From Treponema sp. J25 (GTDB lineage: Bacteria; Spirochaetota; Spirochaetia; Treponematales; Breznakiellaceae): DNA of 58,442 bases. The stretch is from contig NZ_PTQW01000019.1 in NCBI RefSeq assembly GCF_004343725.1, positions 1,687 through 60,128 of the forward strand, written 5' to 3'. The notes beneath the pieces were generated by a model. The model did no database searches, was not told where the DNA came from, and was given only the letters and a program-made list of their open reading frames with translations. The position numbers and the translations under genes were made by a program. Below are positions 24,891-35,154 of this stretch, piece by piece (the stretch's first letter is position 1; the number at the start of each line of letters is the position of its first letter).

Positions 24891-26612
24891 ATGAGTAAAC
24901 GGTATCGGTTTTTTATCATCCTGGCGACGGTCGCGGTATGTTTTGCTTTTTTGTATCCGACCCTGCGCTGGTATTTCTGGGTGCCTAAGGAGGAGCAAGC
25001 CCTGGCCCTTGGTTCTCGGGAACAAATTAAGAATTTTGCCAATCGGAAGGCCCAGGCTGATCTGCGGGATCTGAAGGTCCTTGCCCGGGAAGGGAAGGAG
25101 TTGCCTGAGAAGTTCTCCTTTCTTATTCCCATAGCAAAAGAGAATTACCGGCTTGCAAAAGTGCAGATGCCTAAAAAATGGGATGCCCGGGCAGTCCTGG
25201 CTGCTTTTGCAGGAGAAAAGGAAGCTCTTGATGCAATCGAGGGGAAATATCGGGATGAAATTCTTTCCCTCAAGGATTTACATCAGAGCGCCATCCAGCT
25301 TGGTTTGGACCTTTCTGGTGGTATGAGTGTGGTGATTCAAGCCAACCTCGATTCGGTAAAGGCCCGTCTTGGTCGGGATCTTACCGATGCGGACAGGGAA
25401 GACGCGATGAACCGGGCCCTGGAAGTGTTGAATAGCCGGATCGATAAATTTGGGCTTACCGAACCGGTCATTCGCCGTCAGGGAACCGATCAAATCTACA
25501 TTGAAATTCCGGGTGCCGCAGACCCTGAACGGATTAATGCCATCATCATGGGAAAGGGGCGCCTGGCGTTCCATATCGTAGATGAAGAAGCCACCAATCA
25601 ATTCCTTGCCTATTACCGACAACATCCCACCGATACCTTTGATAGCGAAGGGAACCTTATCGATCCCACTATTGTTCCTTCTGATGTGGTAATCCGGGGT
25701 ATGTATGAGAAGGATAAGTACGGCCTGGATTCGTTTGTGGGCTATGTGGCTATCAAGAAGGAAGTGGGTCTTGATGGTAACCATATTAAAAATGCCCTGG
25801 TAAATCGAGACCAATTGAGTGGCCGGCCGGAGGTTACCTTCCTTCTGGATGATGAGGGGGGGGAAATTTTCTATAAGCTTACCAGTGCGAATGTTGGTAA
25901 GCCCCTGGCTATCGTGATGGATGATAAGGTAAAGTCACGAGCGGTAATTCAAGAGCCGATTCGGGAATCGGTTCGACTTACGGGCTTTGGTTTAGAAGAA
26001 GCCCAGAATATTGCCCTCATTTTGCGGACCGCTGCCCTTCCGGTGGAGCTTGAACCTGTCAGTCAACAGGCTATTGGGGCTTCCCTCGGGGAAGACACCA
26101 TTCGTCGGGGCTTGAATGCCTTGCTAGGAGGAATCGCAGCGGTAATGGTCTTTATGCTCCTCTATTACAAAGGGGCAGGGATCAATGCGATGATTGCCCA
26201 GATCCTTAACCTTTTTATCATGCTGAGTATTCTTTCAGCCTTTAATCTTACCCTTACGTTGCCCAGTATCGCCGGTTTTATTCTTACGATCGGTATGGCG
26301 GTGGATGCAAACGTTATTATCTTTGAGCGTATTAAAGAAGAGCTCCGATTAGGTAAAGGTCGTCGAGCGGCGATTGAAGCGGGCTTTAATAAAGCTTTCT
26401 GGGCCATCATGGACTCCAATATCACCACCTTTATTGCGGCCCTTTTCCTTTCCCAATTGGGAAGTGGACCTATCCAGGGCTTTGCGGTGAGCCTTGCCAT
26501 CGGGGTTGTGTCTTCTGTGTTTACCGCCCTCTTTGTGTCTCGCCTTATCTTTGATTTTGGTACCGATGTGCTTAAGCAACAGACGGTCTCCATTAGCTGG
26601 AGGGTCAAGTAA
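24891..26612 (+). CDS. secD: Protein translocase subunit SecD
   Basis: SecD, 573 aa, which with SecF uses the proton motive force to pull exported proteins out of SecYEG on the periplasmic side. TM1 is at residues 8-28. A large periplasmic P1 domain follows (LGLDLSGGMSVVIQANLDSV at its base). The conserved membrane half includes GFILTIGMAVDANVIIFERI and ITTFIAALFLSQLGSGPIQG. An N-terminal insertion of roughly 100 residues between TM1 and the LDLSGG motif is typical of spirochaetes and some other groups. It follows yajC by 47 bp and its stop overlaps the secF ATG (TAATG), so the pair is translationally coupled. Confidence 0.96.
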   Translation: MSKRYRFFIILATVAVCFAFLYPTLRWYFWVPKEEQALALGSREQIKNFANRKAQADLRDLKVLAREGKELPEKFSFLIPIAKENYRLAKVQMPKKWDARAVLAAFAGEKEALDAIEGKYRDEILSLKDLHQSAIQLGLDLSGGMSVVIQANLDSVKARLGRDLTDADREDAMNRALEVLNSRIDKFGLTEPVIRRQGTDQIYIEIPGAADPERINAIIMGKGRLAFHIVDEEATNQFLAYYRQHPTDTFDSEGNLIDPTIVPSDVVIRGMYEKDKYGLDSFVGYVAIKKEVGLDGNHIKNALVNRDQLSGRPEVTFLLDDEGGEIFYKLTSANVGKPLAIVMDDKVKSRAVIQEPIRESVRLTGFGLEEAQNIALILRTAALPVELEPVSQQAIGASLGEDTIRRGLNALLGGIAAVMVFMLLYYKGAGINAMIAQILNLFIMLSILSAFNLTLTLPSIAGFILTIGMAVDANVIIFERIKEELRLGKGRRAAIEAGFNKAFWAIMDSNITTFIAALFLSQLGSGPIQGFAVSLAIGVVSSVFTALFVSRLIFDFGTDVLKQQTVSISWRVK

Positions 26613-27838
26613 TGAAACGGATTATCCCATTTTCTAAATTCTTTGTACCGGCCATCATTGTTTCCCTGCTTCTTATTATCGGGGGGCTTGTAGGATATGT
26701 AGTGCTGGGGGGCTTTAATCTGGGGGTCGATTTCCAAGCCGGGCTTATCCAGGAAATTCAGTTTGCGCCTACCGCTTTTAAATTGACCTATACGGGGAAG
26801 GGAATTGCTTCCATTTCGATGGATCGTGCTAAGCTTGATATTGTCATTTCAGGAACCGATGTAGAAAAAAAGACCTATAGTTTCCCCTACAGTCAGTACC
26901 AAACCCTGGGGCAACTTATTGATGCCTTACAGCCCATAGAGGGGCTTAAAGTAGAACGGACTGCCGGACAGGATATCCCTACAAATCTATTAGTGCAGAG
27001 TGCCCAGGGAAATCCCCGTCTTGGCTCTGAGCCTTATGGGGTCCACTATTTTAACAGTGAAGGGGCCGCCGTCCGTATAGGGGAGGTTCGTTCTGCCCTA
27101 TCGTCCATTGCGGGTGTTTCAGTCCAGGTGCTGGGTAAAGAAACGGATCGAAAATTCCTTATCCGGGTAGATGATAAAGGGAAGGAAGCCAATTTTGCGC
27201 AGGTTACCACGGCGAAGGTTGCCAAAGCTTTGGAGGATGCCTTTGGAGAGGGAGAAGTCGCTTTCCTCCGTACTGACTATGTGGGTGCCCGGTTTTCAAA
27301 ACATCTAACTGATCAGGCGGGGATGCTTGTGTCTCTTACCTTGTTGCTTATTTTGGTGTATGTATCTTTCCGCTTTAAGTTCCATTATGCCTTGGGTGCG
27401 GTGCTTGCTATCCTCCACGACGCGCTCATTATGGTGGCCTTTATTACGTGGCTCAGAATGGAGTTTAACACCACCACCATCGCCGCAATCCTTACCATCC
27501 TGGGGTATTCGATCAACGATACCATCGTTATCTTCGATCGGGTTCGGGAAGTTCTTCGATTGTACCCTGATGATTCGTTTGAACAGAATGTGAACCGGGC
27601 CATTACGGAGACCTTAAGTAGAACCTTTATCACCACCCTTACTACGATGTTTGCGGTTTTTTCTCTCTTTATTTTCACCACCGGAACCATGAAGGATTTT
27701 GCCCTGGCCCTGCTTATCGGAATGACCAGTGGTGTGTATTCTACTATTTTCATTGCCTGTGCGGTGGTTCTTTTCTGGGAAAAGCGGGCCCAAAAGAAAG
27801 AAGCCCTAAGCGGTGTTGCCCAGGTAAAGAAGGCCTAA
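26612..27838 (+). CDS. secF: Protein translocase subunit SecF
   Basis: SecF, 408 aa, partner of SecD. TM1 (about 10-32) leads into FNLGVDFQAG, the conserved start of the periplasmic domain. The C-terminal five-helix bundle has ILTILGYSINDTIVIFDRVRE and TLSRTFITTLTTMFAVFSLF. The periplasmic domain (about 40-220) is longer than in E. coli SecF. The start is fixed by the one-base overlap with the secD stop. Last gene of the operon. Confidence 0.96.
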   Translation: MKRIIPFSKFFVPAIIVSLLLIIGGLVGYVVLGGFNLGVDFQAGLIQEIQFAPTAFKLTYTGKGIASISMDRAKLDIVISGTDVEKKTYSFPYSQYQTLGQLIDALQPIEGLKVERTAGQDIPTNLLVQSAQGNPRLGSEPYGVHYFNSEGAAVRIGEVRSALSSIAGVSVQVLGKETDRKFLIRVDDKGKEANFAQVTTAKVAKALEDAFGEGEVAFLRTDYVGARFSKHLTDQAGMLVSLTLLLILVYVSFRFKFHYALGAVLAILHDALIMVAFITWLRMEFNTTTIAAILTILGYSINDTIVIFDRVREVLRLYPDDSFEQNVNRAITETLSRTFITTLTTMFAVFSLFIFTTGTMKDFALALLIGMTSGVYSTIFIACAVVLFWEKRAQKKEALSGVAQVKKA

Positions 27839-27897
27839 TAGAGAACAATAGGGTTTCTTTTTAGATCAAGAAGTAATAAAGATTTTGAAAAAAAGAG

Positions 27898-27927
27898 GGG
27901 GATGCCCAACTGTACGTGGGGATCCCC
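27898..27927 (+). other. Hairpin after secF
   Basis: GGGGAT (27898-27903) pairs with ATCCCC (27922-27927), with CCCA/TGGG inside. It lies 60 bp after the secF stop with only TGTGTTGTTT following, so its effect is uncertain. Confidence 0.3.
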
Positions 27928-28016
27928 TGTGTTGTTTAAATGAAAAATTAAAGAGGATGGGGTGGGTACTCTGAGGAGACATAATCTTATCCTCTGGTTA
28001 GTAACACAATAGTCAG

Positions 28017-28053
28017 GGGCCTTTTCTTCATACTCCGGATAAGGCCCTTCTTT
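28017..28053 (+). terminator. Intrinsic terminator before ispH
   Basis: GGGCCTT (28017-28023) pairs with AAGGCCC (28041-28047), followed by TTCTTT. It probably ends the sec operon; its nearness to ispH (26 bp) also allows an attenuator role. Confidence 0.55.
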
Positions 28054-28078
28054 AACAAGTAGAAAAAGGACGAAGCCG

Positions 28079-28957
28079 ATGGTACTTATTCGTTCTCGGG
28101 TCTGTGGATATTGCATGGGGGTTGAGCGGGCGATAAAAAAAGTATACCAGCAACTTGAGCTCGGTAGTGCTAGTTCGCTTGTGACCCTCGGTCCCCTTAT
28201 TCACAACCCTCGAACCATAGAAAGCTTGAAAAAACTCGGCGTCAAAGTCCTTGATACGAAGGTCTTCCCTTCTTCCCTTGAAGGAACTACGGTGGTAATT
28301 CGTGCCCATGGGGTTGCTCCCCAGGTGGAAGAAGAAATTCGTCAGCGGGGAGGGGCCATCGTAGATGCTACCTGCCCTAAGGTAAAGAGTAGTCAGCGAA
28401 AGGCCGAACAGTATAGCCGACAAGGTTATGTGGTGTTTTTAGCCGGTGATCCGGGGCATGGGGAAATCCAGGGAATTGTGGGGTATACCCCCTCGGCCAT
28501 CCTTATTCCATCCGCGTCATATGCCCGGGATATGGTTTCTCAGTGGGCGTCCCGGTGGCAGGATCGTCCTGTGGTTCTTATGGGACAGACCACTTTTTTA
28601 CTTGAGGAGTACGAGGAAATCCGGACGATTCTGGAGACCTGTTTTCCCCACCTTATTACAGAACATACTATCTGTCTTGCCACCAAGGAGCGTCAGGAGG
28701 CCCTGGTGGAACTATGTGCAGAGGTGGACGCGGTTATTGTGGTGGGTGGTAAGAATTCGGCCAATACGCGCCGGCTCTACGAATTGGCCAAGGAGCACGG
28801 TAAACCCGCCTGGCATATTGAAGATCCAGAAGAGTTATCGCCTGATATTTTAAAATACGAAAAAATAGGTATTACCGCCGGCGCTTCCACTCCTATGGAA
28901 CACATTGAGGAAGTGGAACGGTATATCACCCAGGTACTCGCCCGGGGAAAAACCTAA
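28079..28957 (+). CDS. ispH: 4-hydroxy-3-methylbut-2-enyl diphosphate reductase IspH
   Basis: IspH (LytB), 292 aa, the last enzyme of the MEP isoprenoid pathway, making IPP and DMAPP with a [4Fe-4S] cluster. The three cluster cysteines are in place: C12 (CGYCMGV), C99 (DATCPKV) and C199 (TICLATKERQ). The conserved histidines are in LGPLIHNP, IRAHGV and GDPGHGE, the last of these in the usual active-site loop. The C-terminal VVGGKNSANTRRLYELA is also canonical. Length is normal. ATG 28079 has only a weak AAGGA site. It shows that this organism uses the MEP rather than the mevalonate route, at least for this step. Confidence 0.95.
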   Translation: MVLIRSRVCGYCMGVERAIKKVYQQLELGSASSLVTLGPLIHNPRTIESLKKLGVKVLDTKVFPSSLEGTTVVIRAHGVAPQVEEEIRQRGGAIVDATCPKVKSSQRKAEQYSRQGYVVFLAGDPGHGEIQGIVGYTPSAILIPSASYARDMVSQWASRWQDRPVVLMGQTTFLLEEYEEIRTILETCFPHLITEHTICLATKERQEALVELCAEVDAVIVVGGKNSANTRRLYELAKEHGKPAWHIEDPEELSPDILKYEKIGITAGASTPMEHIEEVERYITQVLARGKT

Positions 28958-28966
28958 TCGGTGGTG

Positions 28967-29075
28967 TTGCATTCTTTAGGGCAATTAATTAGTATAACAA
29001 CCACTACCATTGAACGCTTGTGTGTTTTCAGAAAAAATCCTAGATCGCTCTAAAGCTTACGGGGATTCTGAAAAC
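28967..29075 (+). promoter_or_regulatory. valS promoter and leader hairpin
   Basis: TTGCAT (28967-28972) and TAGTAT (28990-28995) are spaced by 17 bp. In the leader, GTTTTCAGAA (29024-29033) pairs perfectly with TTCTGAAAAC (29066-29075), with ATCC/GGAT pairing inside. No T-box motif or Val-rich leader peptide is seen. Confidence 0.5.
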
Positions 29076-29105
29076 CAGGAGCATCTTCATCCAAGGAGTC
29101 GGCCC

Positions 29106-31763
29106 ATGCATGCCGTGGAGTTAGAAAAAGCCTATGACCCTAAAAGCTTTGAAGATCGAATTTATGCCCTTTGGAAAGAATCGGGGAGCTTTCAACCTAA
29201 GGATAAAAAAGGAGTAAAACCTTTTGTTGTGGTGATTCCCCCGCCGAATGTAACGGGGGTGCTCCATATGGGGCATGGTCTTAATAATTCCTTGCAGGAT
29301 ATAATCGTACGTTATCATCGCATGAAGGGGGAACCCACCCTTTGGGTTCCTGGTACGGATCACGCGGGAATAGCGACCCAGAATGTGGTGGAAAAACGAC
29401 TGCGAAAAGAAGGAAAATCCCGCCATGATCTGGGACGGGATGCCTTTGTGGCTGAAACCTGGAAGGTAAAAGAAGAACATCACCGGATTATTTCGCAGCA
29501 GCTTGCCAAGATTGGGGCCAGTGTAGATTGGAGCCGGGAACGGTTTACCCTGGATGAAGGGCTATCCCGGGCGGTCCGAGAAGTGTTTGTCACCCTCTAC
29601 GAGCGGGGGCTCCTGTACAAGGGAAATTACCTGGTGAACTGGTGTAGTTCCTGTGGAACCGCCCTTTCGGACGATGAGGTGGAACACGAAGATGTCCCTG
29701 GGGTCCTGTACCATATTCGGTACCCCGTGGTAGGTGGTGAACCGGCTGCTTTTGTGGAAATTGCCACCACCCGCCCGGAAACTCTTTTGGGAGATACCGC
29801 AGTAGCGGTTCACCCAGAAGATACCCGGTATACCCAGCTGGTAGGGAAAGAGGTGGAATTGCCTCTTACCGGCAGACGCATTCCCGTGGTGGCCGATACC
29901 TATGTGGATCGGGAATTTGGAACGGGGGTGGTAAAGATTACCCCCGCCCATGATCCCAACGACTGGGAAGTGGCTCAGCGGCATAAACTCCCCCTTATCA
30001 ATATTTTAACCCCCCAGGGGAAATTGAACGAAGAGGTCCCACCCCCCTACCGGGGCCTTTCAGTGGTGGAGGCTCGAAAACGGGTACTGGAGGACCTGAA
30101 AGCCCAGGGACTCTTAGTAAAAGAAGAACCGATTACCCATGCGGTAGGCCACTGTTACCGGTGTCATACGGTGATAGAACCCTACCTGTCGGAACAATGG
30201 TTTGTGCGGATGCGGCCCCTGGCAGAAAAGGCCCTGGCTGCCTGGAAGCGGGGGGACATTGTGTTTTATCCCCGAAAATGGGAAAACACCTATGAACATT
30301 GGCTTACCAATATCCGGGATTGGTGTATTAGCCGTCAGCTATGGTGGGGGCACCGAATTCCCGCCTGGTACTGCCGGCACTGCGGAAAAATCGTGGTGGC
30401 CCGGGAAGAACCCCTGGAGTGTCCCTACTGTAAATCCCCCGAGCTTGAGCAGGACCCGGATGTGCTCGACACCTGGTTCTCCAGCTGGCTGTGGCCCTTC
30501 AGCACCCTCGGCTGGCCCAATGATACCGCCGATTTCAGGCGCTACTATCCCACCACGGCCCTGGTAACCGCCTACGACATCATCTTTTTCTGGGTCGCCC
30601 GGATGATCATGGCGGGCCTCGAATTTACTGGCCAGGCCCCCTTCCGGGATGTGTACATTCATGGCCTGGTACGGGACAAGCAGGGCCGCAAGATGTCAAA
30701 GAGCCTGGGAAATGGCCTTGATCCCCTGGAACTGGTGGAAGAATACGGGGCCGATGCCCTGAAGTTTACCCTGGCCTATATGTGCGCCCAGGGTCAGGAT
30801 GTACTCATCGATAAAGAATCCTTCAAACTCGGTTCAAAATTTGCTAACAAGGTGTGGAACGCCAGCCGCTATATTCTTATGAACCTGGAAGGGCGACAAC
30901 TGGTGTCCAGTCCTGCCTTGCTTCCCGTGGACCGCTGGATCTACCATCGGCTGAATCGGGCGGCGAAAACCGTTTCGGAGGCCCTGGAGAGCTATCGCTT
31001 TAATGATGCGGCCCAGGCGGCCTATGAATATTTCTGGAACGATTTCTGCGATTGGTATGTGGAAGCCACCAAACTTTCTCTGAAAGGGGAAGATATTCAG
31101 GAAAAGGACCGGGCCACCACGGTGCTCCTGGATGTGCTTGCCGAATCGCTACGGCTCCTCCATCCCCTGCTTCCTTTTGTTACGGAGGAGATTTATCAAA
31201 AGCTTCCCAATACGGAGGGCCTGTTGATCCTTGCTCCCTATCCTTCGTACCGAGCGGAACGGGAAAGTCCTGAGGTGGAAGGGGCCTTCGAAAGTCTTCA
31301 GGATATGGTCCGTCAGATTCGGACCCTCCGCAGTGAATGTACGGTACCCCCTGACAAGAAGATTCGGGTGGACCTTAAAGTGGCTGCTGAGTATCCCCAT
31401 CGTTCGTTTATTCAATCCCATGTGGCCCTTATGGAACTCCTGGCGGGGCTCGAAGATCTTTCAATCGAGGACCTGAGGGAAGGTGAGATGCGGCGCCCTG
31501 AAGGAACCGTTGTCCTGGTGGGGAAAGGATATGAACTGTGGGTGCATATTGCGGCGGTAGTAGACCGGGTGCAACTGAAAGAAAAGTTCGAAAAAGAAAT
31601 TGAACGGGATCGGAAGTACCTGCAGACCCTCGAACAAAAACTCCAGAATCCTCAGTTTATAGAACGGGCTCCGAGGGAACTCGTAGAGGCAGAACAGGCA
31701 AAAATCCCAGAGGTGCGAAGTCGCATCGAAAAACTTTCTCTGTATATTCGGGATCTTTCGTAA
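29106..31763 (+). CDS. valS: Valyl-tRNA synthetase
   Basis: ValRS, 885 aa, class I synthetase charging tRNA-Val. It has the HIGH-type motif in VLHMGHGLNN, a CP1 editing domain (ATTRPETLLGDTAVAVHP), zinc-type cysteine pairs (WCSSCG, YRCH, YCRHCG, CPYC), KMSKS in GRKMSKSLGN (K529), the anticodon-binding helical domain and the C-terminal coiled-coil arm (EKFEKEIERDRKYLQTLEQKL). The start is ATG 29106, preceded by AAGGAG; the longer frame from TTG 29010 runs through the leader hairpin and is unlikely. It is followed 9 bp later by the HD-domain gene. Confidence 0.97.
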   Translation: MHAVELEKAYDPKSFEDRIYALWKESGSFQPKDKKGVKPFVVVIPPPNVTGVLHMGHGLNNSLQDIIVRYHRMKGEPTLWVPGTDHAGIATQNVVEKRLRKEGKSRHDLGRDAFVAETWKVKEEHHRIISQQLAKIGASVDWSRERFTLDEGLSRAVREVFVTLYERGLLYKGNYLVNWCSSCGTALSDDEVEHEDVPGVLYHIRYPVVGGEPAAFVEIATTRPETLLGDTAVAVHPEDTRYTQLVGKEVELPLTGRRIPVVADTYVDREFGTGVVKITPAHDPNDWEVAQRHKLPLINILTPQGKLNEEVPPPYRGLSVVEARKRVLEDLKAQGLLVKEEPITHAVGHCYRCHTVIEPYLSEQWFVRMRPLAEKALAAWKRGDIVFYPRKWENTYEHWLTNIRDWCISRQLWWGHRIPAWYCRHCGKIVVAREEPLECPYCKSPELEQDPDVLDTWFSSWLWPFSTLGWPNDTADFRRYYPTTALVTAYDIIFFWVARMIMAGLEFTGQAPFRDVYIHGLVRDKQGRKMSKSLGNGLDPLELVEEYGADALKFTLAYMCAQGQDVLIDKESFKLGSKFANKVWNASRYILMNLEGRQLVSSPALLPVDRWIYHRLNRAAKTVSEALESYRFNDAAQAAYEYFWNDFCDWYVEATKLSLKGEDIQEKDRATTVLLDVLAESLRLLHPLLPFVTEEIYQKLPNTEGLLILAPYPSYRAERESPEVEGAFESLQDMVRQIRTLRSECTVPPDKKIRVDLKVAAEYPHRSFIQSHVALMELLAGLEDLSIEDLREGEMRRPEGTVVLVGKGYELWVHIAAVVDRVQLKEKFEKEIERDRKYLQTLEQKLQNPQFIERAPRELVEAEQAKIPEVRSRIEKLSLYIRDLS

Positions 31764-31772
31764 GGGCCGATC

Positions 31773-32324
31773 ATGAACACCGAAGAAATGCTCCGCCTTA
31801 AGGAGATGCATATTGCCCCCTACATCCAGCTCGCGACCGCTCTTATTGGTAAGCGGCGCCAGGGAGGGGGCAACATGTTTCGCCATCAGATCGACACTAT
31901 GGCCATTCTCATTGATTACGGCTATATCGATTCGGTGCTCCTTAAGGCTTCGGTGGTTCACGATCTCCTGGAAGATGTGCCTGATTTTGAGCCTGCCCTG
32001 ATGCTCTGTATCGATGAGGAAAGTCCTGATGTGTATCGGCTGGTCCTGGAAGTAAGCCGCCAGCCAGAAGAAAGTAAGGCGGTTTTTTTATCGCGGGTAC
32101 GGACCCAGGGCTCCTACCGGGCGAAGGTGCTTAAGGTGGCAGATCGAATTTCCAACATGATTTCCCTTGGTTTTGTGATGGATGTGGACTTCATTACCCG
32201 GTATACCGAAGAGACGGAAACCTATGTGTTCCCCATCGCCCAGGAAGTAAATCCCGCCATGTTTGAGGAGCTAAAGAATCTCGTGGAAAGTCGCCGGAAC
32301 CTGTTACGGTTTTGCAATTTTTAG
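31773..32324 (+). CDS. HD-domain phosphohydrolase resembling small (p)ppGpp hydrolases
   Basis: A 183-aa HD-superfamily protein. The metal-binding pattern is complete: H in FRHQIDTM, HD in VVHDLLEDV and D in LKVADRISNM. The DLLEDV and ADRxxN forms are those of the RelA/SpoT hydrolase domain and of MESH1-like small alarmone hydrolases, so (p)ppGpp hydrolysis is plausible but not proven. No synthetase or TGS domain is present. It follows valS by 9 bp and is probably cotranscribed, which would link it to amino-acid charging. The 3' end, encoding RFCNF, lies in a 17-bp sequence repeated downstream. Confidence 0.75.
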   Translation: MNTEEMLRLKEMHIAPYIQLATALIGKRRQGGGNMFRHQIDTMAILIDYGYIDSVLLKASVVHDLLEDVPDFEPALMLCIDEESPDVYRLVLEVSRQPEESKAVFLSRVRTQGSYRAKVLKVADRISNMISLGFVMDVDFITRYTEETETYVFPIAQEVNPAMFEELKNLVESRRNLLRFCNF

Positions 32325-32394
32325 AATCATCCCCCCCTTACTCCGTTATGGAGTTTGCCAGGGCCAATCTTTCAAGATTTTGCAATTTTTAGAA
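32310..32394. repeat. 17-bp direct repeat around the end of the HD gene
   Basis: TTTTGCAATTTTTAGAA occurs at 32310-32326, covering the stop codon of the HD gene, and exactly again at 32378-32394, just before the gapA promoter. Between them CTCC..GGAG at 32341-32353 can form a small hairpin. Confidence 0.7.
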
Positions 32395-32398
32395 CCCG

Positions 32399-33530
<1,132 letters not shown>

Positions 33531-33788
33531 TCCCTGCCTTGAGGGGCTGGGTGCCCGCTATTTCGTCGAGAAAGCAGGCCCCGCCCATACAGCAAGACCT
33601 TGATCGAAGGCGGGTGAAGCGTTTCCGAAAGGACCGGGGAAACTCGCCAGAAAGAAACCTCTTCTGCCGAAAAGAGGGGTTTCTGAAAGGACCGACTGAG
33701 GGTTCCTGGATTGGTGTATGGGTTGGGGAAGCGGATGTTTCTCGTGGGTATGTCAAGGCCCCGTCCATGTGGCGGGGCTTATTTTTTT
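33531..33788 (+). promoter_or_regulatory. Structured leader/intergenic RNA between gapA and pgk
   Basis: About 260 nt without a convincing gene but rich in pairing. GGCGGGT with GTTTCC pairs to GGAAACTCGCC (33609-33648). GAAACCTCTT (33654-33663) pairs to AAGAGGGGTTTC (33672-33683). The motif GTTTC(C/T)GAAAGGACCG occurs twice, near 33620 and 33678. The block ends in an intrinsic terminator directly before the pgk ribosome site. No promoter is seen inside, so it is probably transcribed from gapA. No known riboswitch class was recognised. Confidence 0.5.
33755..33788 (+). terminator. Intrinsic terminator directly before pgk
   Basis: AAGGCCCCG (33755-33763) pairs with CGGGGCTT (33773-33780), with one bulged G, followed by ATTTTTTT. 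The pgk ribosome site AAGGAGAG starts immediately after the T-run. Confidence 0.85.
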
Positions 33789-33802
33789 AAAGGAGAGTTC
33801 CT

Positions 33803-35062
33803 ATGATCAAGACCGTCCGGGATGTTAATTTAAAGGGTAAACGGGTAGTAATGCGGGTGGATTTTAATGTTCCCATGAAGGATGGGGTGGTACAGGACGA
33901 TACCCGAATTGTGGCGGCTATTCCTACTATCAAGTATATCCTTGATCAGGGGGCAAGGAGCCTGGTGCTCATGAGCCACCTGGGGGATCCTAAAAAGGAT
34001 ATGAAAAAGGCCAAGGAAAAGGCAGAAAAAGAAGGAAAGCCCTTTGATGAAGCCAAGTATCTTGCGGGTAAACATCGAATGGCGCCGGTGGCGGCCTATC
34101 TCGCCCAGAAACTCGGGAAACCCGTGATTTTTGCAGGGGAAGATGGCTGTTATGGAAAGAAAGCCTTCATTGAGTCCCAGCCTGAGGGTTCCATTATTAT
34201 GCTGGAAAACACCCGCTTCCACCCGGAAGAAACCAGCGAAGATCCCGCAGAACGGGATAAGCTGGCGAAGGAACTGGCTTCGTACGGGGAAATCTTTGTG
34301 AATGACGCCTTTGGCACGGCCCACCGGGACCACGCTTCTACCGCTTCCATTGCCAAGTTCCTTCCCGTTTCGGTGGGAGGCTTCCTTATGGAAAAGGAAG
34401 TGGCCTACCTGGAACCCATCGTCACCAATCCGGTAAAGCCCATGGTGGCTATTATTGGGGGGGCTAAGGTTTCCAGTAAGATCGCGGTTCTCGAAAGTCT
34501 CCTGAAAAACGCCAGCGCCCTGGTGATAGGCGGTGGCATGGCGTATACCTTCCTTAAGGCCCAGGGGCATTCCGTAGGGGCTTCTCTTGTGGAAGATGAT
34601 CAGCTTGATACGGCCCGGAATATCCTTGCGGCGGCCCAAAAGGCGGGTGTAAAGATCGTGTTGCCCGTGGATCACGTTTGTGCGGATAAATTCGATGCCA
34701 ACGCTACCCCGGTTCCGGTGGACTCGGTGGATGTCCCCGCGGGACTCATGGGGCTCGATGTGGGACCCAAGACTATCGCCCTGTACAAAGAGGTCCTCGC
34801 TACCGCAAAGACCATCGTATGGAATGGACCGGTAGGCGTATTTGAGTTTGAAAACTTTGCGAAAGGAACCGGAGAAGTGGCAAAACTCGTGGCCGAAGCT
34901 ACGGGGCGGGGCGCCACTACCGTGGTGGGCGGTGGCGACTCGGTGGCGGCGGTGAATAAGTTTGGCCTGGCGGATAAGATGAGCCATGTGTCTACTGGTG
35001 GCGGAGCTTCCCTGGAACTTCTGGAAGGGAAAAAACTGCCCGGTATCGAAGTGTGCCGTTAA
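33803..35062 (+). CDS. pgk: Phosphoglycerate kinase
   Basis: PGK, 419 aa, making ATP and 3-phosphoglycerate. The N-domain substrate site shows [31 protein letters not shown] and [10 protein letters not shown]. The C-domain nucleotide site has [16 protein letters not shown], the Gly-rich [24 protein letters not shown] and [14 protein letters not shown] Lys/Glu-rich insertion ([17 protein letters not shown]) after the SHLGDP loop makes it slightly longer than usual. AAGGAGAG lies 6 bp before ATG 33803. The intrinsic terminator and structured RNA immediately upstream suggest that its expression is attenuated relative to gapA. Confidence 0.97.
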   Translation: MIKTVRDVNLKGKRVVMRVDFNVPMKDGVVQDDTRIVAAIPTIKYILDQGARSLVLMSHLGDPKKDMKKAKEKAEKEGKPFDEAKYLAGKHRMAPVAAYLAQKLGKPVIFAGEDGCYGKKAFIESQPEGSIIMLENTRFHPEETSEDPAERDKLAKELASYGEIFVNDAFGTAHRDHASTASIAKFLPVSVGGFLMEKEVAYLEPIVTNPVKPMVAIIGGAKVSSKIAVLESLLKNASALVIGGGMAYTFLKAQGHSVGASLVEDDQLDTARNILAAAQKAGVKIVLPVDHVCADKFDANATPVPVDSVDVPAGLMGLDVGPKTIALYKEVLATAKTIVWNGPVGVFEFENFAKGTGEVAKLVAEATGRGATTVVGGGDSVAAVNKFGLADKMSHVSTGGGASLELLEGKKLPGIEVCR

Positions 35063-35080
35063 ACTCGTACCCTATAAAAG

Positions 35081-35119
35081 AAAGGGGCTCTCGGATGGCG
35101 GGAGCCCCCTTTCGTTTCG
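35081..35119 (+). terminator. Intrinsic terminator between pgk and tpiA
   Basis: AAAGGGGCTC (35081-35090) pairs with GAGCCCCCTTT (35102-35112), then CGTTTCG. It lies about 40 bp before the tpiA ATG. Confidence 0.75.
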
Positions 35120-35154
35120 TGTTTCTGTTATTCACTAAGTAAGGAGATTTTCTG

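Noticed and set aside
29010-29105. Upstream TTG start of valS
   Set aside because: The extra residues would be encoded by the leader hairpin, whereas ATG 29106 has AAGGAG and begins the conserved ValRS sequence.
33531-33788. tmRNA, RNase P RNA or SRP RNA in the gapA-pgk gap
   Set aside because: The conserved cores I know for these RNAs are not present, and the location before a ribosome site fits a leader better.
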